64,000 nt of DNA from Desulfofustis sp. PB-SRB1 (GTDB lineage Bacteria; Desulfobacterota; Desulfobulbia; Desulfobulbales; Desulfocapsaceae): assembly GCA_016722945.1 (NCBI GenBank), contig JAEQMT010000038.1, positions 682,001 to 746,000 of the forward strand, given 5' to 3'. The translations under genes and the position numbers were made by a program. Of this stretch, positions 44,479 through 54,042 are shown piece by piece (positions within the stretch are counted from its first letter, which is position 1; each line of letters begins with the position of its first letter). Under the pieces are notes generated by a model, which made no database searches, was not told where the DNA came from, and worked only from the letters and a program-made list of their open reading frames with translations.

Positions 44479-46089
44479 TCAGTCAGTGATACTCAACCCT
44501 GCTGGAATCAATCCTTCAATGATCTTATCGATCAAGCCAGGCACTTTTACATACGTGCCGATCATCTCTCTTGCCTTACTGGAAAAATCCGGCACCAGTG
44601 CCAGCAGTTGCTTGACGGCCTTTTGCGCTGCCTTCACTCTCCCCATCCTGCTAAGAGCAGCCGCACGCATGAGGGGATCGTAGAACAGGTCGGGGTAATT
44701 GAATTTCAGCGCCTCAGCGAGGGCATTTTCATAGTCATCCCGGCGGTAATAATCGGTGAACGTGGCAAGATGAAACCAGGTTGGATGGTAGGGGTTGAGC
44801 GCCATCCCCCTGGCCAGAAGATCACGACCACGCTCCCATTCGCCAAAGAGGCAGAGGTGCCAACCGGCAACGCCGACAATGTAGGGCGCATTGGGGTTAA
44901 GGGCGACGGTCTCGTGTACACTCTTCAAAAACAATTCCCTATCGCCCCGATGAAAATGCACCAGGGTTATCGCGTCCTGCACGAACTGATTATCTTTATC
45001 AAGAGCCGCACCTTTTTGGGCGCAGGTGAGAGCCGTATCAAGAGCATCGGTACTTTCAACAAAGCCAAGGGCGAAGTTGTCAGCATGTAAATGGCCGAGC
45101 ATGGCCCAGGCCAAACCATAATCCGGGTCCAACCGCACCGCCTCTTCAAGCGCATTACGCGCCTGTAGGAAGGATTCCCGGGTCAACACCGTCTCATAAT
45201 GGTAGAACCTCAATACGGCGTCATATGCTTTCAATTCCGATGGCCGTTTTTTGCGCGACTCTTTTGACAGACGCCGATTCATCAACCCATAGTGATCGGC
45301 GATACTGCCAACCACCCGCTGGGCAATAAACTCCTGCATCGCAATCAGATCAGCGGCGGCAAGGTTCTCCTTGAAGGTGCTGCCCCATATCTGTTCAGCG
45401 GTAAGAGTGTCGAAAAGCTGGATCGTAATTTTGATTTCAGTCATTCCTACGCGGATGCTGCCGGCAAGCAGGAAGCGCACGCCAAGTTCCCGACCAATCT
45501 TCTGGGGGTCTACCTGTTGATTCTTGAGTTGCATGGCTGAGTGTGCGGCGATAACGGAAATATCCTGAAATCTAGCCAGCTCGGAAATCAACTCCTCGGT
45601 CAGACCATCAGCGAAATAGTCACGCTCCTCATCGCCGGATAGATTTTTCAGGGGCAAGAGGATAATCGAGGGTCCCGAAAAAAGAGGTTCCCGTCCTGAT
45701 GCGCCCTGTTGCCCCGCATCACCGCTGACGGATCGCGCGGTATCGATAAACAGCGGGACGTACCCACCTTTGGGGATCTCTATTCTTACCGGGCCTACGG
45801 TATCTGAAGTGAGATAGTAGTTCTCAAGGGCACGGCGCAGTCTTCCGGCTTCCACCCGAACAATCGGATCATCCTGGGGATCAAAAGAAGCGGGCCGATC
45901 ATAAACGGCGATGGCCACGGTATAGGCCTTGATTTGGGTCGCTCTGCCCTGTAACGTCTCTTCCACGATGTACTTCAGAAAACGTTTCTGTTTTTCCGAA
46001 GCCTTGAATCGAGGACTACTGAGGATGCGTTCCAAGTGGGCCCGCACCATCTCCTCCGCCACCTCGCCGGGCCAACCGTCAACCTTCAT
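44479..46089 (-). CDS. Winged-helix-like/TolB-like/TPR regulatory protein
   Basis: 536 residues. N-terminal domain (about 1-115) with RFKASEKQKRFLKYIVEETL and DDPIVRVEAGRLRRALENYY, a DNA-binding-like module often fused to cyclase or TPR proteins. A TolB-like/FlgO segment follows (about 140-270, ILLPLKNLSGDEERDYFADG), then TPR-type repeats (about 300-510, ALEEAVRLDPDYGLAWAMLG). This resembles the back half of CHD3-type adenylate cyclases but no cyclase domain is present. Convergent with the cNMP-binding SulP gene, only 31 bp apart. Confidence 0.75.
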   Translation of the reverse strand: MKVDGWPGEVAEEMVRAHLERILSSPRFKASEKQKRFLKYIVEETLQGRATQIKAYTVAIAVYDRPASFDPQDDPIVRVEAGRLRRALENYYLTSDTVGPVRIEIPKGGYVPLFIDTARSVSGDAGQQGASGREPLFSGPSIILLPLKNLSGDEERDYFADGLTEELISELARFQDISVIAAHSAMQLKNQQVDPQKIGRELGVRFLLAGSIRVGMTEIKITIQLFDTLTAEQIWGSTFKENLAAADLIAMQEFIAQRVVGSIADHYGLMNRRLSKESRKKRPSELKAYDAVLRFYHYETVLTRESFLQARNALEEAVRLDPDYGLAWAMLGHLHADNFALGFVESTDALDTALTCAQKGAALDKDNQFVQDAITLVHFHRGDRELFLKSVHETVALNPNAPYIVGVAGWHLCLFGEWERGRDLLARGMALNPYHPTWFHLATFTDYYRRDDYENALAEALKFNYPDLFYDPLMRAAALSRMGRVKAAQKAVKQLLALVPDFSSKAREMIGTYVKVPGLIDKIIEGLIPAGLSITD

Positions 46090-46721
46090 TATCGTTCACA
46101 GAATTTTATTTTTTCAATATGTTGAATGGGATTTGTAACATGTACGTTACCCCAGCGAACTTGCCTGCCTGAGCCAACGTGGTACACTACTACTTAATCA
46201 TGAGCCGACAATTCTGGTCGAACAGGCACTTCCCGGCCGGAGACAGCGCCTGGCATTTTCATTGATTAATGACCTGCTGACGATACTGCACAGGCACTTC
46301 CCTGAAGCAAGCAAGACCACCAGACAACCACTGGACGAAGATCCAATACTCAAGGAGACAGAAGAAAATTATCGCGACTGTGTCACTGCTCCGCGGCACT
46401 GGCGCCGGTCAAAAGCACCAGAGGCCCAAGCCGAATCGCCGAATATTTTACAATTTCAAAGCAAATAGAGCAAGAGGCAGTATCTACGTATAAAGCATGA
46501 TTTACCTTGCTTCGTCTCTATAGCCCAAGCAAACCAGTTCTCGACCAGACTTGGAAACCGAGTGATTGTGAAAAAATAAACTATCAGGAAACTCGGGTGA
46601 AAATGAGAAATTATTCGATGGTGATTGTCACCGCGCTTAACCCATTGCTGGCGTGATGCGTGGTCAAGGGCTGGATCACCTGTGGGCTGATGATAAAAAC
46701 AACAACTGAGGAAATAGAGCC
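46090..46721. other. Long intergenic region; 46090-46175 and 46385-46490 duplicated at 49870-50125
   Basis: No gene is supported except short unlikely frames. Segments match the region before the porin gene, for example GAATGGGATTTGTAACATGT and GGCACTGGCGCCGGTCAAAA in both. The leader of the 46722 gene with GAGGAAAT is at the right end. Confidence 0.6.
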
Positions 46722-47273
46722 ATGGAGTCGAATACGCACGATGAGATGTCCGCGAAAATAGAAGTGAAGCCTGGATGGCGTATCAAAGCCGGTTTCGCCA
46801 TATTCTTAGTCAGTATAGCGTGGCCTCTATTTATGCCTGTTTTGCTGTTTTTCGGGATATCCACCGGAGCTGTCGCCAAACTCTCGGGAGTGCTGCTGAT
46901 TGCCGCCGAAGTGATGCTCTTGGCCGCCGCGGCCTTAACGGGAAAAGAAGGTTTTGCCTACATCAAACAGCGCGTCTTTGGCTTCTTGAAGTCTTACTCC
47001 CCGCCGGAGAGTGTGAGCGCTTTACGGTATAAGATCGGCCTGGTTATGTTTACCGTGCCATTGCTGTTTGCCTTTCTGGCGCCTTACCTTGGCATGTTTA
47101 TCCCAAAACAAATCGCCGGCAACCTTTTCCTGGCCATGGGAGCTGATCTCTCATTATTGATCAGCTTGTTCCTGCTCGGTGGTGATTTCTGGGATAAACT
47201 GCGGGCGCTCTATATCCATGGTGCGGTGGCAAGCATGCCTGATAAATCTATGGAGACACCACAAGAAGTGTAA
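46722..47273 (+). CDS. Membrane protein, transporter-suffix-domain-like
   Basis: 183 residues with four or five membrane helices (GFAIFLVSIAWPLFMPVLLF; LSGVLLIAAEVMLLAAAALT; IGLVMFTVPLLFAFLAPYLG; LFLAMGADLSLLISLFLLGG). The pattern KAGFAIFLVSIAWPLF..P matches small proteins annotated as transporter suffix domain proteins, as I recall. Function unknown. Alone between divergent or convergent neighbours. Confidence 0.6.
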   Translation: MESNTHDEMSAKIEVKPGWRIKAGFAIFLVSIAWPLFMPVLLFFGISTGAVAKLSGVLLIAAEVMLLAAAALTGKEGFAYIKQRVFGFLKSYSPPESVSALRYKIGLVMFTVPLLFAFLAPYLGMFIPKQIAGNLFLAMGADLSLLISLFLLGGDFWDKLRALYIHGAVASMPDKSMETPQEV

Positions 47274-47468
47274 GTGATAACACGACTGCTGATGGAGAAG
47301 GTGATTCGGGTGGTGACGGAGGTGATGAAGGAGGGTCGGATTGACCGGCACTCGAGCAATCAGGAATACCTGGTGGAATCTTGATGAGCTATATGTGGAG
47401 GTGCTTTTTGCATCAATAGAAAGGCGGGTAACATTGCCTCTCAGACACCAGCTTCCCGGGAGTTCAAC

Positions 47469-49406
47469 TTACCAACCTATATGATCGGTGAAAAATCGCA
47501 GATACACCCATATAATATAGAGTGAGTAAACCAGAGGGTAGATTACCAGTACCCAAGTGTCGATTTGTGCGGCGACGGCCTGCTTTCCAACTGCCCCAAG
47601 CCGTTTCTGACAGACGCTGATCAGAACCACGATAGCGGTAAGACAGAAACTGACAATCATGAACCGGTCTAAAACTGTCAGGTAACCCAGTCGTGGCAGG
47701 TCGCCGGATATGGTGAAATTGAATGCGACGAAAACCAGGAGATTACCACTGGCAACCTCCAACTGGCGGCCATAATCCTTGAGAAAAAAGATCACCCAGG
47801 AAACGGAGATTATCAGGAACAAGGGGACAAAGATGCGGAGGATGTAGTATTCCAGGTTGCGCTTCACCAGGAGGGTGGTGGTGAATCTTGAGTTAGTTGA
47901 TCCCCTTTCAAAGGGGACCTCAGTAATCTCCTGGGAGTAGCTTGTGACCACCCATTCTTCTTCGCCCAGTTGGTCTCCGACCACCTGCTGAAATCTTTCT
48001 ATTTCGTTGAATATGAACATATTAGTTGGTACGGCGAGGTCAACCTTGATGCTAAATTTCTGGCGGTCGAAGGGATAGGCCAGGAAGTCGAAATCCGGTG
48101 CCTGCAAGGTGACGGTAAACCGTTCGAAATAGCTGGCACGCCCATCTGGAGTGACGAAAATCACCTGATTTTGGGACCAGCGATTGCCCTGCTGATTGTA
48201 AAAACTAAAACTTGGCAGGGGGAGGTTAATCTCTCCAGCGACTGCTCTGATGCTCGCGTCCTCAAAACTTTTAACCGTACACCCGCACTGATCAGGGCTA
48301 AACCCTAATTTCGGATCGTGCCAGCTGAGCTTGAGCGTGCCGACGACCGAGAAATTTTCGGATCGTTGATCGACACCCACAATCTGGTCCACCGCCAGAC
48401 CGACGGTGACGAGATCGCTCTCAAGAAAAACAGAAGATCCAACGGGCGTTTGTCCGCTTTCACGCAAGTTTGGTGCATTGATACCAACGAGAAGCCGGTA
48501 CACTGCTTCGCCACTATCTTTTTGTCCGTCTGTCCCATCCACATGAACCACCAGCTCGCAAATATCTTGGTCACATGTGTAATTTAGTTCCACTGACTCC
48601 CCTGGCTGATCGATCAACCCAAAGGCCAGCGGTTTCCCGCCAGAGTCGGTGAGCCTCAGTCGAGGCAGAGGGGCTTCGCCAATCGGCTCGACCAGTGCAT
48701 GGAAGGTGTCGCCTGGTTGTAGATTACGCGTATGCTGAGTCAGGTAACGTGTATCTTTGTCCAACCGTATTTCAAGCTCCTGAACATGGGCCTCTGGCTT
48801 TATCTCTAAAGAGGCCAGACTGGCAAACACTTCACCTTCCGGTTCTCCTTCACCACTGATTACCTGTGGTGCATTCAGGCCAAGTATGAGCTGAAATGAA
48901 CCCGTAGTGTAGGTTGGTTGAAACTTGTCAAGCCTCTGGTTGGTGATAGTGCTGCCCGCAAATATATGATAGGTGCCATCTCGTGGAATGGTGAATTCAA
49001 GAGAGGCGGAGTAGCCTTTTCCGCCGTCATCGTCCCAGCCGAGGAAGATACGGTCGGCAACGGCGGTAAGCTCGGAGATGAGGTCGTTCTCAGAGGCAAG
49101 CGCCTTCTCGAGAACCTGTCCCAGGCTCACAGCTGGATCAATTTCCTCAGCCATTATTCCCACCAACGGGTCCAGGTTCCCACCGGTATTTTGCATGGAT
49201 GCGTAAATGATGTCGCCCTGCTTCATGTCCGGGAGGCTGTAAAAAATCCCTCTACCGTCTTCTATATACCCGGTAAAATGCTGCACTCGTCCTTCTGTTT
49301 CGGCATGGGCGACCGTGCACCAGATTGATATCGAGGTGAGAAAACTGAAAATCCAGATAAGGCTTCTTGTCGGCAAAAGTTGCTGCAAATTATGCATGTT
49401 AAGCAC
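47469..49406 (-). CDS. Pentameric ligand-gated ion channel with large N-terminal region (DeCLIC-like)
   Basis: 645 residues. Signal peptide to about residue 35 (ISIWCTVAHAE). Residues about 40-320 form an extra N-terminal region that looks like two similar beta-sandwich lobes, each ending with a related motif (FQLILGLNAPQVISGEGEPE; YRLLVGINAPNLRESGQTP). The ligand-binding domain follows (about 325-520, with LDPKLGF-like WHDPKLGFSP and FDFLAYPFDRQKF), then four membrane helices: M1 ILRIFVPLFLIISVSWVIFF, M2 EVASGNLLVFVAFNFTISGD, M3 RFMIVSFCLTAIVVLI, M4 WVLVIYPLVYSLYIIWVYL. This is the layout of DeCLIC, the calcium-modulated channel from a Desulfofustis bacterium. The match is from memory but specific. 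Confidence 0.88.
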   Translation of the reverse strand: MLNMHNLQQLLPTRSLIWIFSFLTSISIWCTVAHAETEGRVQHFTGYIEDGRGIFYSLPDMKQGDIIYASMQNTGGNLDPLVGIMAEEIDPAVSLGQVLEKALASENDLISELTAVADRIFLGWDDDGGKGYSASLEFTIPRDGTYHIFAGSTITNQRLDKFQPTYTTGSFQLILGLNAPQVISGEGEPEGEVFASLASLEIKPEAHVQELEIRLDKDTRYLTQHTRNLQPGDTFHALVEPIGEAPLPRLRLTDSGGKPLAFGLIDQPGESVELNYTCDQDICELVVHVDGTDGQKDSGEAVYRLLVGINAPNLRESGQTPVGSSVFLESDLVTVGLAVDQIVGVDQRSENFSVVGTLKLSWHDPKLGFSPDQCGCTVKSFEDASIRAVAGEINLPLPSFSFYNQQGNRWSQNQVIFVTPDGRASYFERFTVTLQAPDFDFLAYPFDRQKFSIKVDLAVPTNMFIFNEIERFQQVVGDQLGEEEWVVTSYSQEITEVPFERGSTNSRFTTTLLVKRNLEYYILRIFVPLFLIISVSWVIFFLKDYGRQLEVASGNLLVFVAFNFTISGDLPRLGYLTVLDRFMIVSFCLTAIVVLISVCQKRLGAVGKQAVAAQIDTWVLVIYPLVYSLYIIWVYLRFFTDHIGW

Positions 49407-49794
49407 CTACGATATTATCGTTGTCCATATTGGTGTGGGCAAGATACCGGGTCGAAATGGGGTCAGCCACGTCGTGTTTTGAGCTTTGCTCGCATCTCAG
49501 GCAGGATCTGGCTATGGCTCCGCCACGTGGAAGAGAACACCTCGATGCATGGTAGCACGCCATGCATCGGCAAGATAGGAACATATCTTTGAGTCCATTC
49601 ATGATTACCACCTCTTTTTCTGGTCGCCAGAGAGGCAACCGATCTTTTTGTTTGTCTGTTTGTGCCTATTGCCGCATGCCCAATCTTTATCATTTCCTGC
49701 TCCAAACACCGAATGCCAACCTGACAAGATGCATGGTCAGGTAAACGGGTTTTATACCAGCATTTCAAACGACGGCATGGTTTGGCCGGCCCTC

Positions 49795-50125
49795 TTTTCC
49801 GAAGCCTTGAATCAAGTACCGTGGAGGATGCGTTCCAAGTAAGTCCGAACCATCTCCTTCGCCGCCTCACCGGGGCCACTATCAACGTTAATTATTGTTC
49901 ACGGAAGTTTTACTTTTTCAATATGCTGAATGGGATTTGTAACATGTACGTTACCCTAGCGTACTTACCTGCCTGAGCCAATGTTGTAAGCTTGTGATTA
50001 TCCCTGAACAGACATTTTGCGGCACTGGCGCCGGTCAAAAGTACCGGAAGCCCAGGCCAAAATCTCGAAATACGACACAATTTCAAACGAAATCGAGCAA
50101 GAGGCAGCAACTGCGTATCAAGCAC
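49795..50125 (-). repeat. Decayed duplicate of the 5' end and upstream region of the 44479-46089 gene
   Basis: 49795-49890 matches 45985-46095 (both contain TTCCGAAGCCTTGAATC and GAGGATGCGTTCCAAGT), the first codons of the TolB/TPR gene in the minus direction, here without an open continuation. 49900-49985 and 50018-50125 match 46105-46175 and 46385-46490. It is therefore a partial segmental duplication on the far side of the ion-channel gene. Confidence 0.75.
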
Positions 50126-50256
50126 ACGTTTCACCGCCGACAGCCTGGGGCAAGCCGCACTTGTTCGAACCCTGTGATAAAATGAGGCGCCCATATAATA
50201 TGATCATCATGAGAAACAGGATTCAGGCCCGTTTCCATTTCAATATAGGAGCTCCA

Positions 50257-51090
50257 ATGTGCCCGAAGAAAACAGGTCTCATGCTCGCGTTTCTGCTGCT
50301 TTTCAGTGGCGGCACCCTGGCTCACAGTCAAGGGCAAGGCTCAGGTGGCGATGATCTGGCGGCAAAGACTCAGAATCCGGTTGGCGCCATGTACAGTCTG
50401 CCGTTCAAGTTCACCTTTGACTATGGCGCCGACAACGGTGAGGCGAGTTTTCTCAATATTCAGCCGGTCTTACCCCAAACCGTTGGCGAATGGAACCTCA
50501 TTCATCGCATCATCGCGCCTCTCATCGATACCCCCGGCGCGGTAACCGGAACACCGGCAATTCCCAATCCAATTCAAGGGGACGGGGCCACCGGCCTTGG
50601 CGATATCAACTACTCTGTTTTTTTATCTCCCGCCGAGCCTGGAAAAATCATCTGGGGGGTCGGGCCCTCACTCATGATGGACACCGCCACAGACGATCAG
50701 TTGGGCAGTGGCAAATGGAGCGCCGGCCCCACCGCGGTTGTGCTCGTGCAGCCCAAGCCCTGGTCAATGGGACTTCTGGGTCGGCAGCTCTGGTCTTTTG
50801 CCGGAGAGTCAGAGCGAAGCAAGGTGAGTCAACTGCTTGTTGAGCCGTTTATCAATTACAATCTTGAGGGCGGCTGGTACCTGATCACCGACATGATTAT
50901 CACCGCCAACTGGGAGGCGAACAGTGGAAATAAATGGACCGTCCCGCTGGGTGGCGGTTTCGGTAAATTATTTACCATCGGCGAGCAGAAGATGAACACC
51001 AAGCTGGAAGCGTACTACAATGTCGAGAAACCCGATGGTGCCCCGGACTGGTCTTTTTCCTGGACACTGCAATTCTTGTTTCCAAGATAA
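50257..51090 (+). CDS. Outer-membrane porin-like protein of the family annotated as neuromedin U
   Basis: 277 residues from ATG 50257, chosen for AGGAG just upstream and a following signal peptide (KKTGLMLAFLLLFSGGTLAH). DLAAKTQNPVGAMYSLPFKF, GLGDINYSVFLSPA, ATDDQLGSGKWSAGPTAVVL and NVEKPDGAPDWSFSWTLQFL are conserved in bacterial beta-barrel proteins misnamed neuromedin U. It ends with a C-terminal aromatic strand (LFLFPR-type). It probably sits in the outer membrane. Directly upstream of the sulfatase (60 bp), so likely co-expressed. Confidence 0.82.
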   Translation: MCPKKTGLMLAFLLLFSGGTLAHSQGQGSGGDDLAAKTQNPVGAMYSLPFKFTFDYGADNGEASFLNIQPVLPQTVGEWNLIHRIIAPLIDTPGAVTGTPAIPNPIQGDGATGLGDINYSVFLSPAEPGKIIWGVGPSLMMDTATDDQLGSGKWSAGPTAVVLVQPKPWSMGLLGRQLWSFAGESERSKVSQLLVEPFINYNLEGGWYLITDMIITANWEANSGNKWTVPLGGGFGKLFTIGEQKMNTKLEAYYNVEKPDGAPDWSFSWTLQFLFPR

Positions 51091-51150
51091 CTCGTGATGC
51101 ATAGAGTGGCTCGTGAAGCATAAAAACACATCCCAACCAAGGAGGGAACC

Positions 51151-52764
51151 ATGACAAAACGGTGGACGTTCTTTACCGGCGCTGTTTTTCTCGGCGCGGC
51201 CATGTTGATCGGCGCAACGGGGCAGGCGGCGGACAAACCAAACATTCTGGTGCTCTGGGGCGACGACGTTGGAATCACCAACATCTCGGCCTATTCAAAG
51301 GGACTGGTGGGCTACCAGACACCAAACATCGACAAGATCGCCGATGACGGCATCATTTTCACCGACTATTATGCCGAACAGTCCTGCACCGCCGGTCGCT
51401 CCACCTTCATCACCGGCCAGACCGCTCTGCGTACCGGGCTTTCCAAGGTCGGTATGCCCGGTGCCCCGCAGGGCATGAAGGAACAAGACGTTACCATTGC
51501 CGCCCTGCTCAAGGAACAGGGCTACGCGACCGGGCAGTTCGGCAAGAACCACCTGGGTGACCTCGACGAGCATCTGCCGACGAACCACGGCTTTGACGAG
51601 TTCTTCGGCAATCTTTATCACCTCAATGCCGAGGAAGAGCCGGAGAACGAGGACTACCCCGGCGACCTGATCATGGCCGATGGGCGCACCTTCCACGAGG
51701 TCCATGGCCCGCGCGGAGTGTTGAAGTCCAAAGCGGTCTATGACGAAAATGGCGCTGTTGTCGATCAGGAGATCGAAGACACCGGACCACTCACCAGAAA
51801 GCGCATGGAAAGCGTCGATGACGAGACGGTGGCCGCCGCGATCGAGTACATCCGGGCCAGGGAAAAAGAGGGTACCCCATGGTTCGTCTGGTGGAACGGC
51901 ACCCGTATGCATTTCCGCACCCACGTCAGCGAAGAGCGCCGGGCGATGGCCGATGAGGCCGCCGGCAAACACGTCGACGAATACGCCGCCGGAATGATCG
52001 AGCATGACATGCATATCGGCCAGTTTCTCGCTCTGCTCGACGAACTCGGTATCGCCGACGAGACCCTGGTGTTCTATTCCACCGATAACGGGCCACACAT
52101 GAACACCTGGCCGGATGCGGCATGGTCACCGTTCCGGGGTGAAAAGAACTCCAACTGGGAAGGCGCCTTCCGGGTGCCGTCCATGGCTCGCTGGCCCGGC
52201 AAGATCGAGGCCGGCCGGGTCTCAAACGAGATCATGTCCCATATGGACTGGCTGCCGACCTTTCTGGCCATGGCCGGTGAGGATGATATCAAGGAACAGC
52301 TGAAAGGCGACGGCGTCAAGGCGATCGGGCGTGATTATCGGGTCCATCTCGATGGCTACAACACGCTGCCCTACCTGCTTGGTCAAGAGGAACAGACGCC
52401 GCGCAACGAGATTTTCTATTTCTCGGACACCGGTGATATGACCGCCCTGCGCTACGATGACTGGAAGGTGATCTTCCTGGAGCATCGTTATCCGCAGACC
52501 CTGCAGGCCTGGGCGGAACCCTGGACCGTCCTGCGTATCCCGCTGCTGTTCAACCTGCGGCGCGATCCGTACGAGCGCTCACAGATCACCTCGAACACCT
52601 ATTACGACTGGCTTCTGGACCGCATCTTCATTATGAACGCGGCGGGGGGGTATGTGAACAACTTCCTGGCCACCTTCGAAGAGTTCCCGCCCAGCCAGAA
52701 GCCGGGATCATTTACCATCGGTGATGCCAAGGAGAAGATCTTCAGCACCATCGGATCCCCGTAA
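51151..52764 (+). CDS. Secreted arylsulfatase-type sulfatase
   Basis: 537 residues with a signal peptide (FTGAVFLGAAMLIGATGQAA). The calcium-binding LVLWGDDVGITN is at about 32, and SCTAGRSTFITGQ at about 80 carries the C-T-A-G-R sulfatase signature, whose Cys is converted to formylglycine by an activating enzyme not present here. DETLVFYSTDNGPHMNTWPD holds further metal ligands. It hydrolyses sulfate esters in the periplasm. AAGGAGGGAACC is a strong ribosome site. Part of the porin-sulfatase-HAD cluster. Confidence 0.93.
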   Translation: MTKRWTFFTGAVFLGAAMLIGATGQAADKPNILVLWGDDVGITNISAYSKGLVGYQTPNIDKIADDGIIFTDYYAEQSCTAGRSTFITGQTALRTGLSKVGMPGAPQGMKEQDVTIAALLKEQGYATGQFGKNHLGDLDEHLPTNHGFDEFFGNLYHLNAEEEPENEDYPGDLIMADGRTFHEVHGPRGVLKSKAVYDENGAVVDQEIEDTGPLTRKRMESVDDETVAAAIEYIRAREKEGTPWFVWWNGTRMHFRTHVSEERRAMADEAAGKHVDEYAAGMIEHDMHIGQFLALLDELGIADETLVFYSTDNGPHMNTWPDAAWSPFRGEKNSNWEGAFRVPSMARWPGKIEAGRVSNEIMSHMDWLPTFLAMAGEDDIKEQLKGDGVKAIGRDYRVHLDGYNTLPYLLGQEEQTPRNEIFYFSDTGDMTALRYDDWKVIFLEHRYPQTLQAWAEPWTVLRIPLLFNLRRDPYERSQITSNTYYDWLLDRIFIMNAAGGYVNNFLATFEEFPPSQKPGSFTIGDAKEKIFSTIGSP

Positions 52765-52836
52765 GATATCACCTATGGCATCTGGGCATGGCCGCGTTTC
52801 CCAGAGGGAACGTGGCCTGCACCTTTGTTTCAGCTG

Positions 52837-52887
52837 AACGGGAACAATCCACGTTTTTTTAAACAAACGGGGCTGTTCCCGTTTTTT
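52837..52887 (+). terminator. Rho-independent terminator after the sulfatase gene
   Basis: AACGGGAACA (52837-52846) pairs with TGTTCCCGTT (52874-52883), followed by TTTT. The loop is long (27 nt) and contains its own T-run and CGGGG. It would separate the sulfatase from the HAD gene, allowing partial read-through. Confidence 0.65.
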
Positions 52888-52908
52888 CGCTGAGGGAGAT
52901 CACTGAGC

Positions 52909-53913
52909 ATGAAACAAACACTACTCACCATATTCACCCTGGGGATAGTTCTGATCTTTGCCGGCCTGGCGGCAGCTCAGAGCGTTGATCCGTTACCATC
53001 CTGGCACGATGGCGCGGCCAAGCAGTCCATTATCGAATTCGTGGAAAATGTGACGAAGGCAGGCTCCCCGGACTTCGTGCCGGCCGCTGAGCGTATCGCC
53101 GTGTTTGACAACGACGGCACCCTGTGGGCCGAGCGGCCGATGTACTTCCAACTGCTCTTCGCCCTTGACCGGGTGCAGGCGCTTGCCCCGCGGCACCCTG
53201 AATGGCAGGAGAAAGAGCCGTTTGCCTCACTGCTCAAGGGCGACGTGCACGGCGCTCTGGCCGACGGCATGAAATCGGTGGCCGAAATCATCATGGCCAC
53301 TCACGCCGGGATGACCACCGAGGAGTTCGAGACCATCGCCAGTGACTGGATCGCCACCGCACACCATCCCACGACCAAGCGTCCCTATACCGAGATGGTC
53401 TACCAGCCGATGCTTGAGCTGCTCGATTACCTGCGCGCCAACGATTTCAAAACCTTTATTGTGTCCGGCGGCGGCATCGAGTTCATGCGCCCGTGGACCG
53501 AGAAAGTCTACGGGATCCCCCCTGAGCAGGTGATTGGCAGCAGTATCAAGGTAACATATGAAATGCGCGAAGGCACCCCGGTGCTTGTTCGGTTGCCCGA
53601 AATCGACTTCTATGACGACAAGGAAGGTAAGCCGGTTGCCATCCATCAGCAGATCGGCCGGCGGCCCATTGCCGCGTTCGGCAACTCCGACGGCGACCTG
53701 CAGATGCTGCAATGGACCACTGCCGGGCAAGGATCGCGGTTCGCGCTTTACGTCCACCACACCGATGATGAGCGTGAGTGGGCCTATGACCGCGAGGCCG
53801 GCATGGGACGTTTGGACAAGGGCCTCGATGAAGCACAGGCCAAAGGCTGGACGATCGTCGATATGAAGCAGGACTGGAAGGTTATTTACCCGCATGAGGG
53901 AAAATTCCAGTAG
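52909..53913 (+). CDS. Exported HAD-family phosphatase
   Basis: 334 residues with a signal peptide (LLTIFTLGIVLIFAGLAAAQ). HAD motif I is IAVFDNDGTLWAERP (about 64), motif II FIVSGGGIEF (about 180), motif III PIAAFGNSDGDLQML (about 250). The long segment between motifs I and II is a helical cap. It is a periplasmic phosphatase of unknown substrate. Its co-location with sulfatase and porin suggests joint scavenging of sulfate and phosphate esters. Confidence 0.87.
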   Translation: MKQTLLTIFTLGIVLIFAGLAAAQSVDPLPSWHDGAAKQSIIEFVENVTKAGSPDFVPAAERIAVFDNDGTLWAERPMYFQLLFALDRVQALAPRHPEWQEKEPFASLLKGDVHGALADGMKSVAEIIMATHAGMTTEEFETIASDWIATAHHPTTKRPYTEMVYQPMLELLDYLRANDFKTFIVSGGGIEFMRPWTEKVYGIPPEQVIGSSIKVTYEMREGTPVLVRLPEIDFYDDKEGKPVAIHQQIGRRPIAAFGNSDGDLQMLQWTTAGQGSRFALYVHHTDDEREWAYDREAGMGRLDKGLDEAQAKGWTIVDMKQDWKVIYPHEGKFQ

Positions 53914-53930
53914 TCAGGAAGCCCCTGTGT

Positions 53931-54013
53931 CAGCGATTTTTATTTGCCGATCATCATTTCTGGGATTTCTCAGCAATGTAAACGGGGAAAACGTGGTCTG
54001 TCCCTTATTTTCC
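53931..54013 (+). repeat. 83-bp direct repeat, left copy
   Basis: It runs from CAGCGATTTTTATTTGCCG through GGGGAAAACGTGGTCTGTCC to TTATTTTCC. It matches 56273-56355 with about seven differences in 83. The two copies enclose the AT-rich three-gene island and an ISL3 remnant. The core AAAACGTGGTCTGTCC also occurs inverted at 56203-56219. Confidence 0.9.
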
Positions 54014-54042
54014 TCTATCGCATTGTTAGGGCATGCCTTTTC

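Noticed and set aside
44479-46089. Adenylate cyclase
   Set aside because: TolB/TPR parts resemble proteins fused to cyclases, but no cyclase catalytic domain is present.
46262-46468. A 68-residue gene in the long spacer
   Set aside because: No ribosome site, low protein likeness, and it overlaps the duplicated non-coding segment.
50017-50256. N-terminal extension of the porin gene
   Set aside because: The extension is duplicated spacer sequence; a ribosome site and signal peptide mark ATG 50257.
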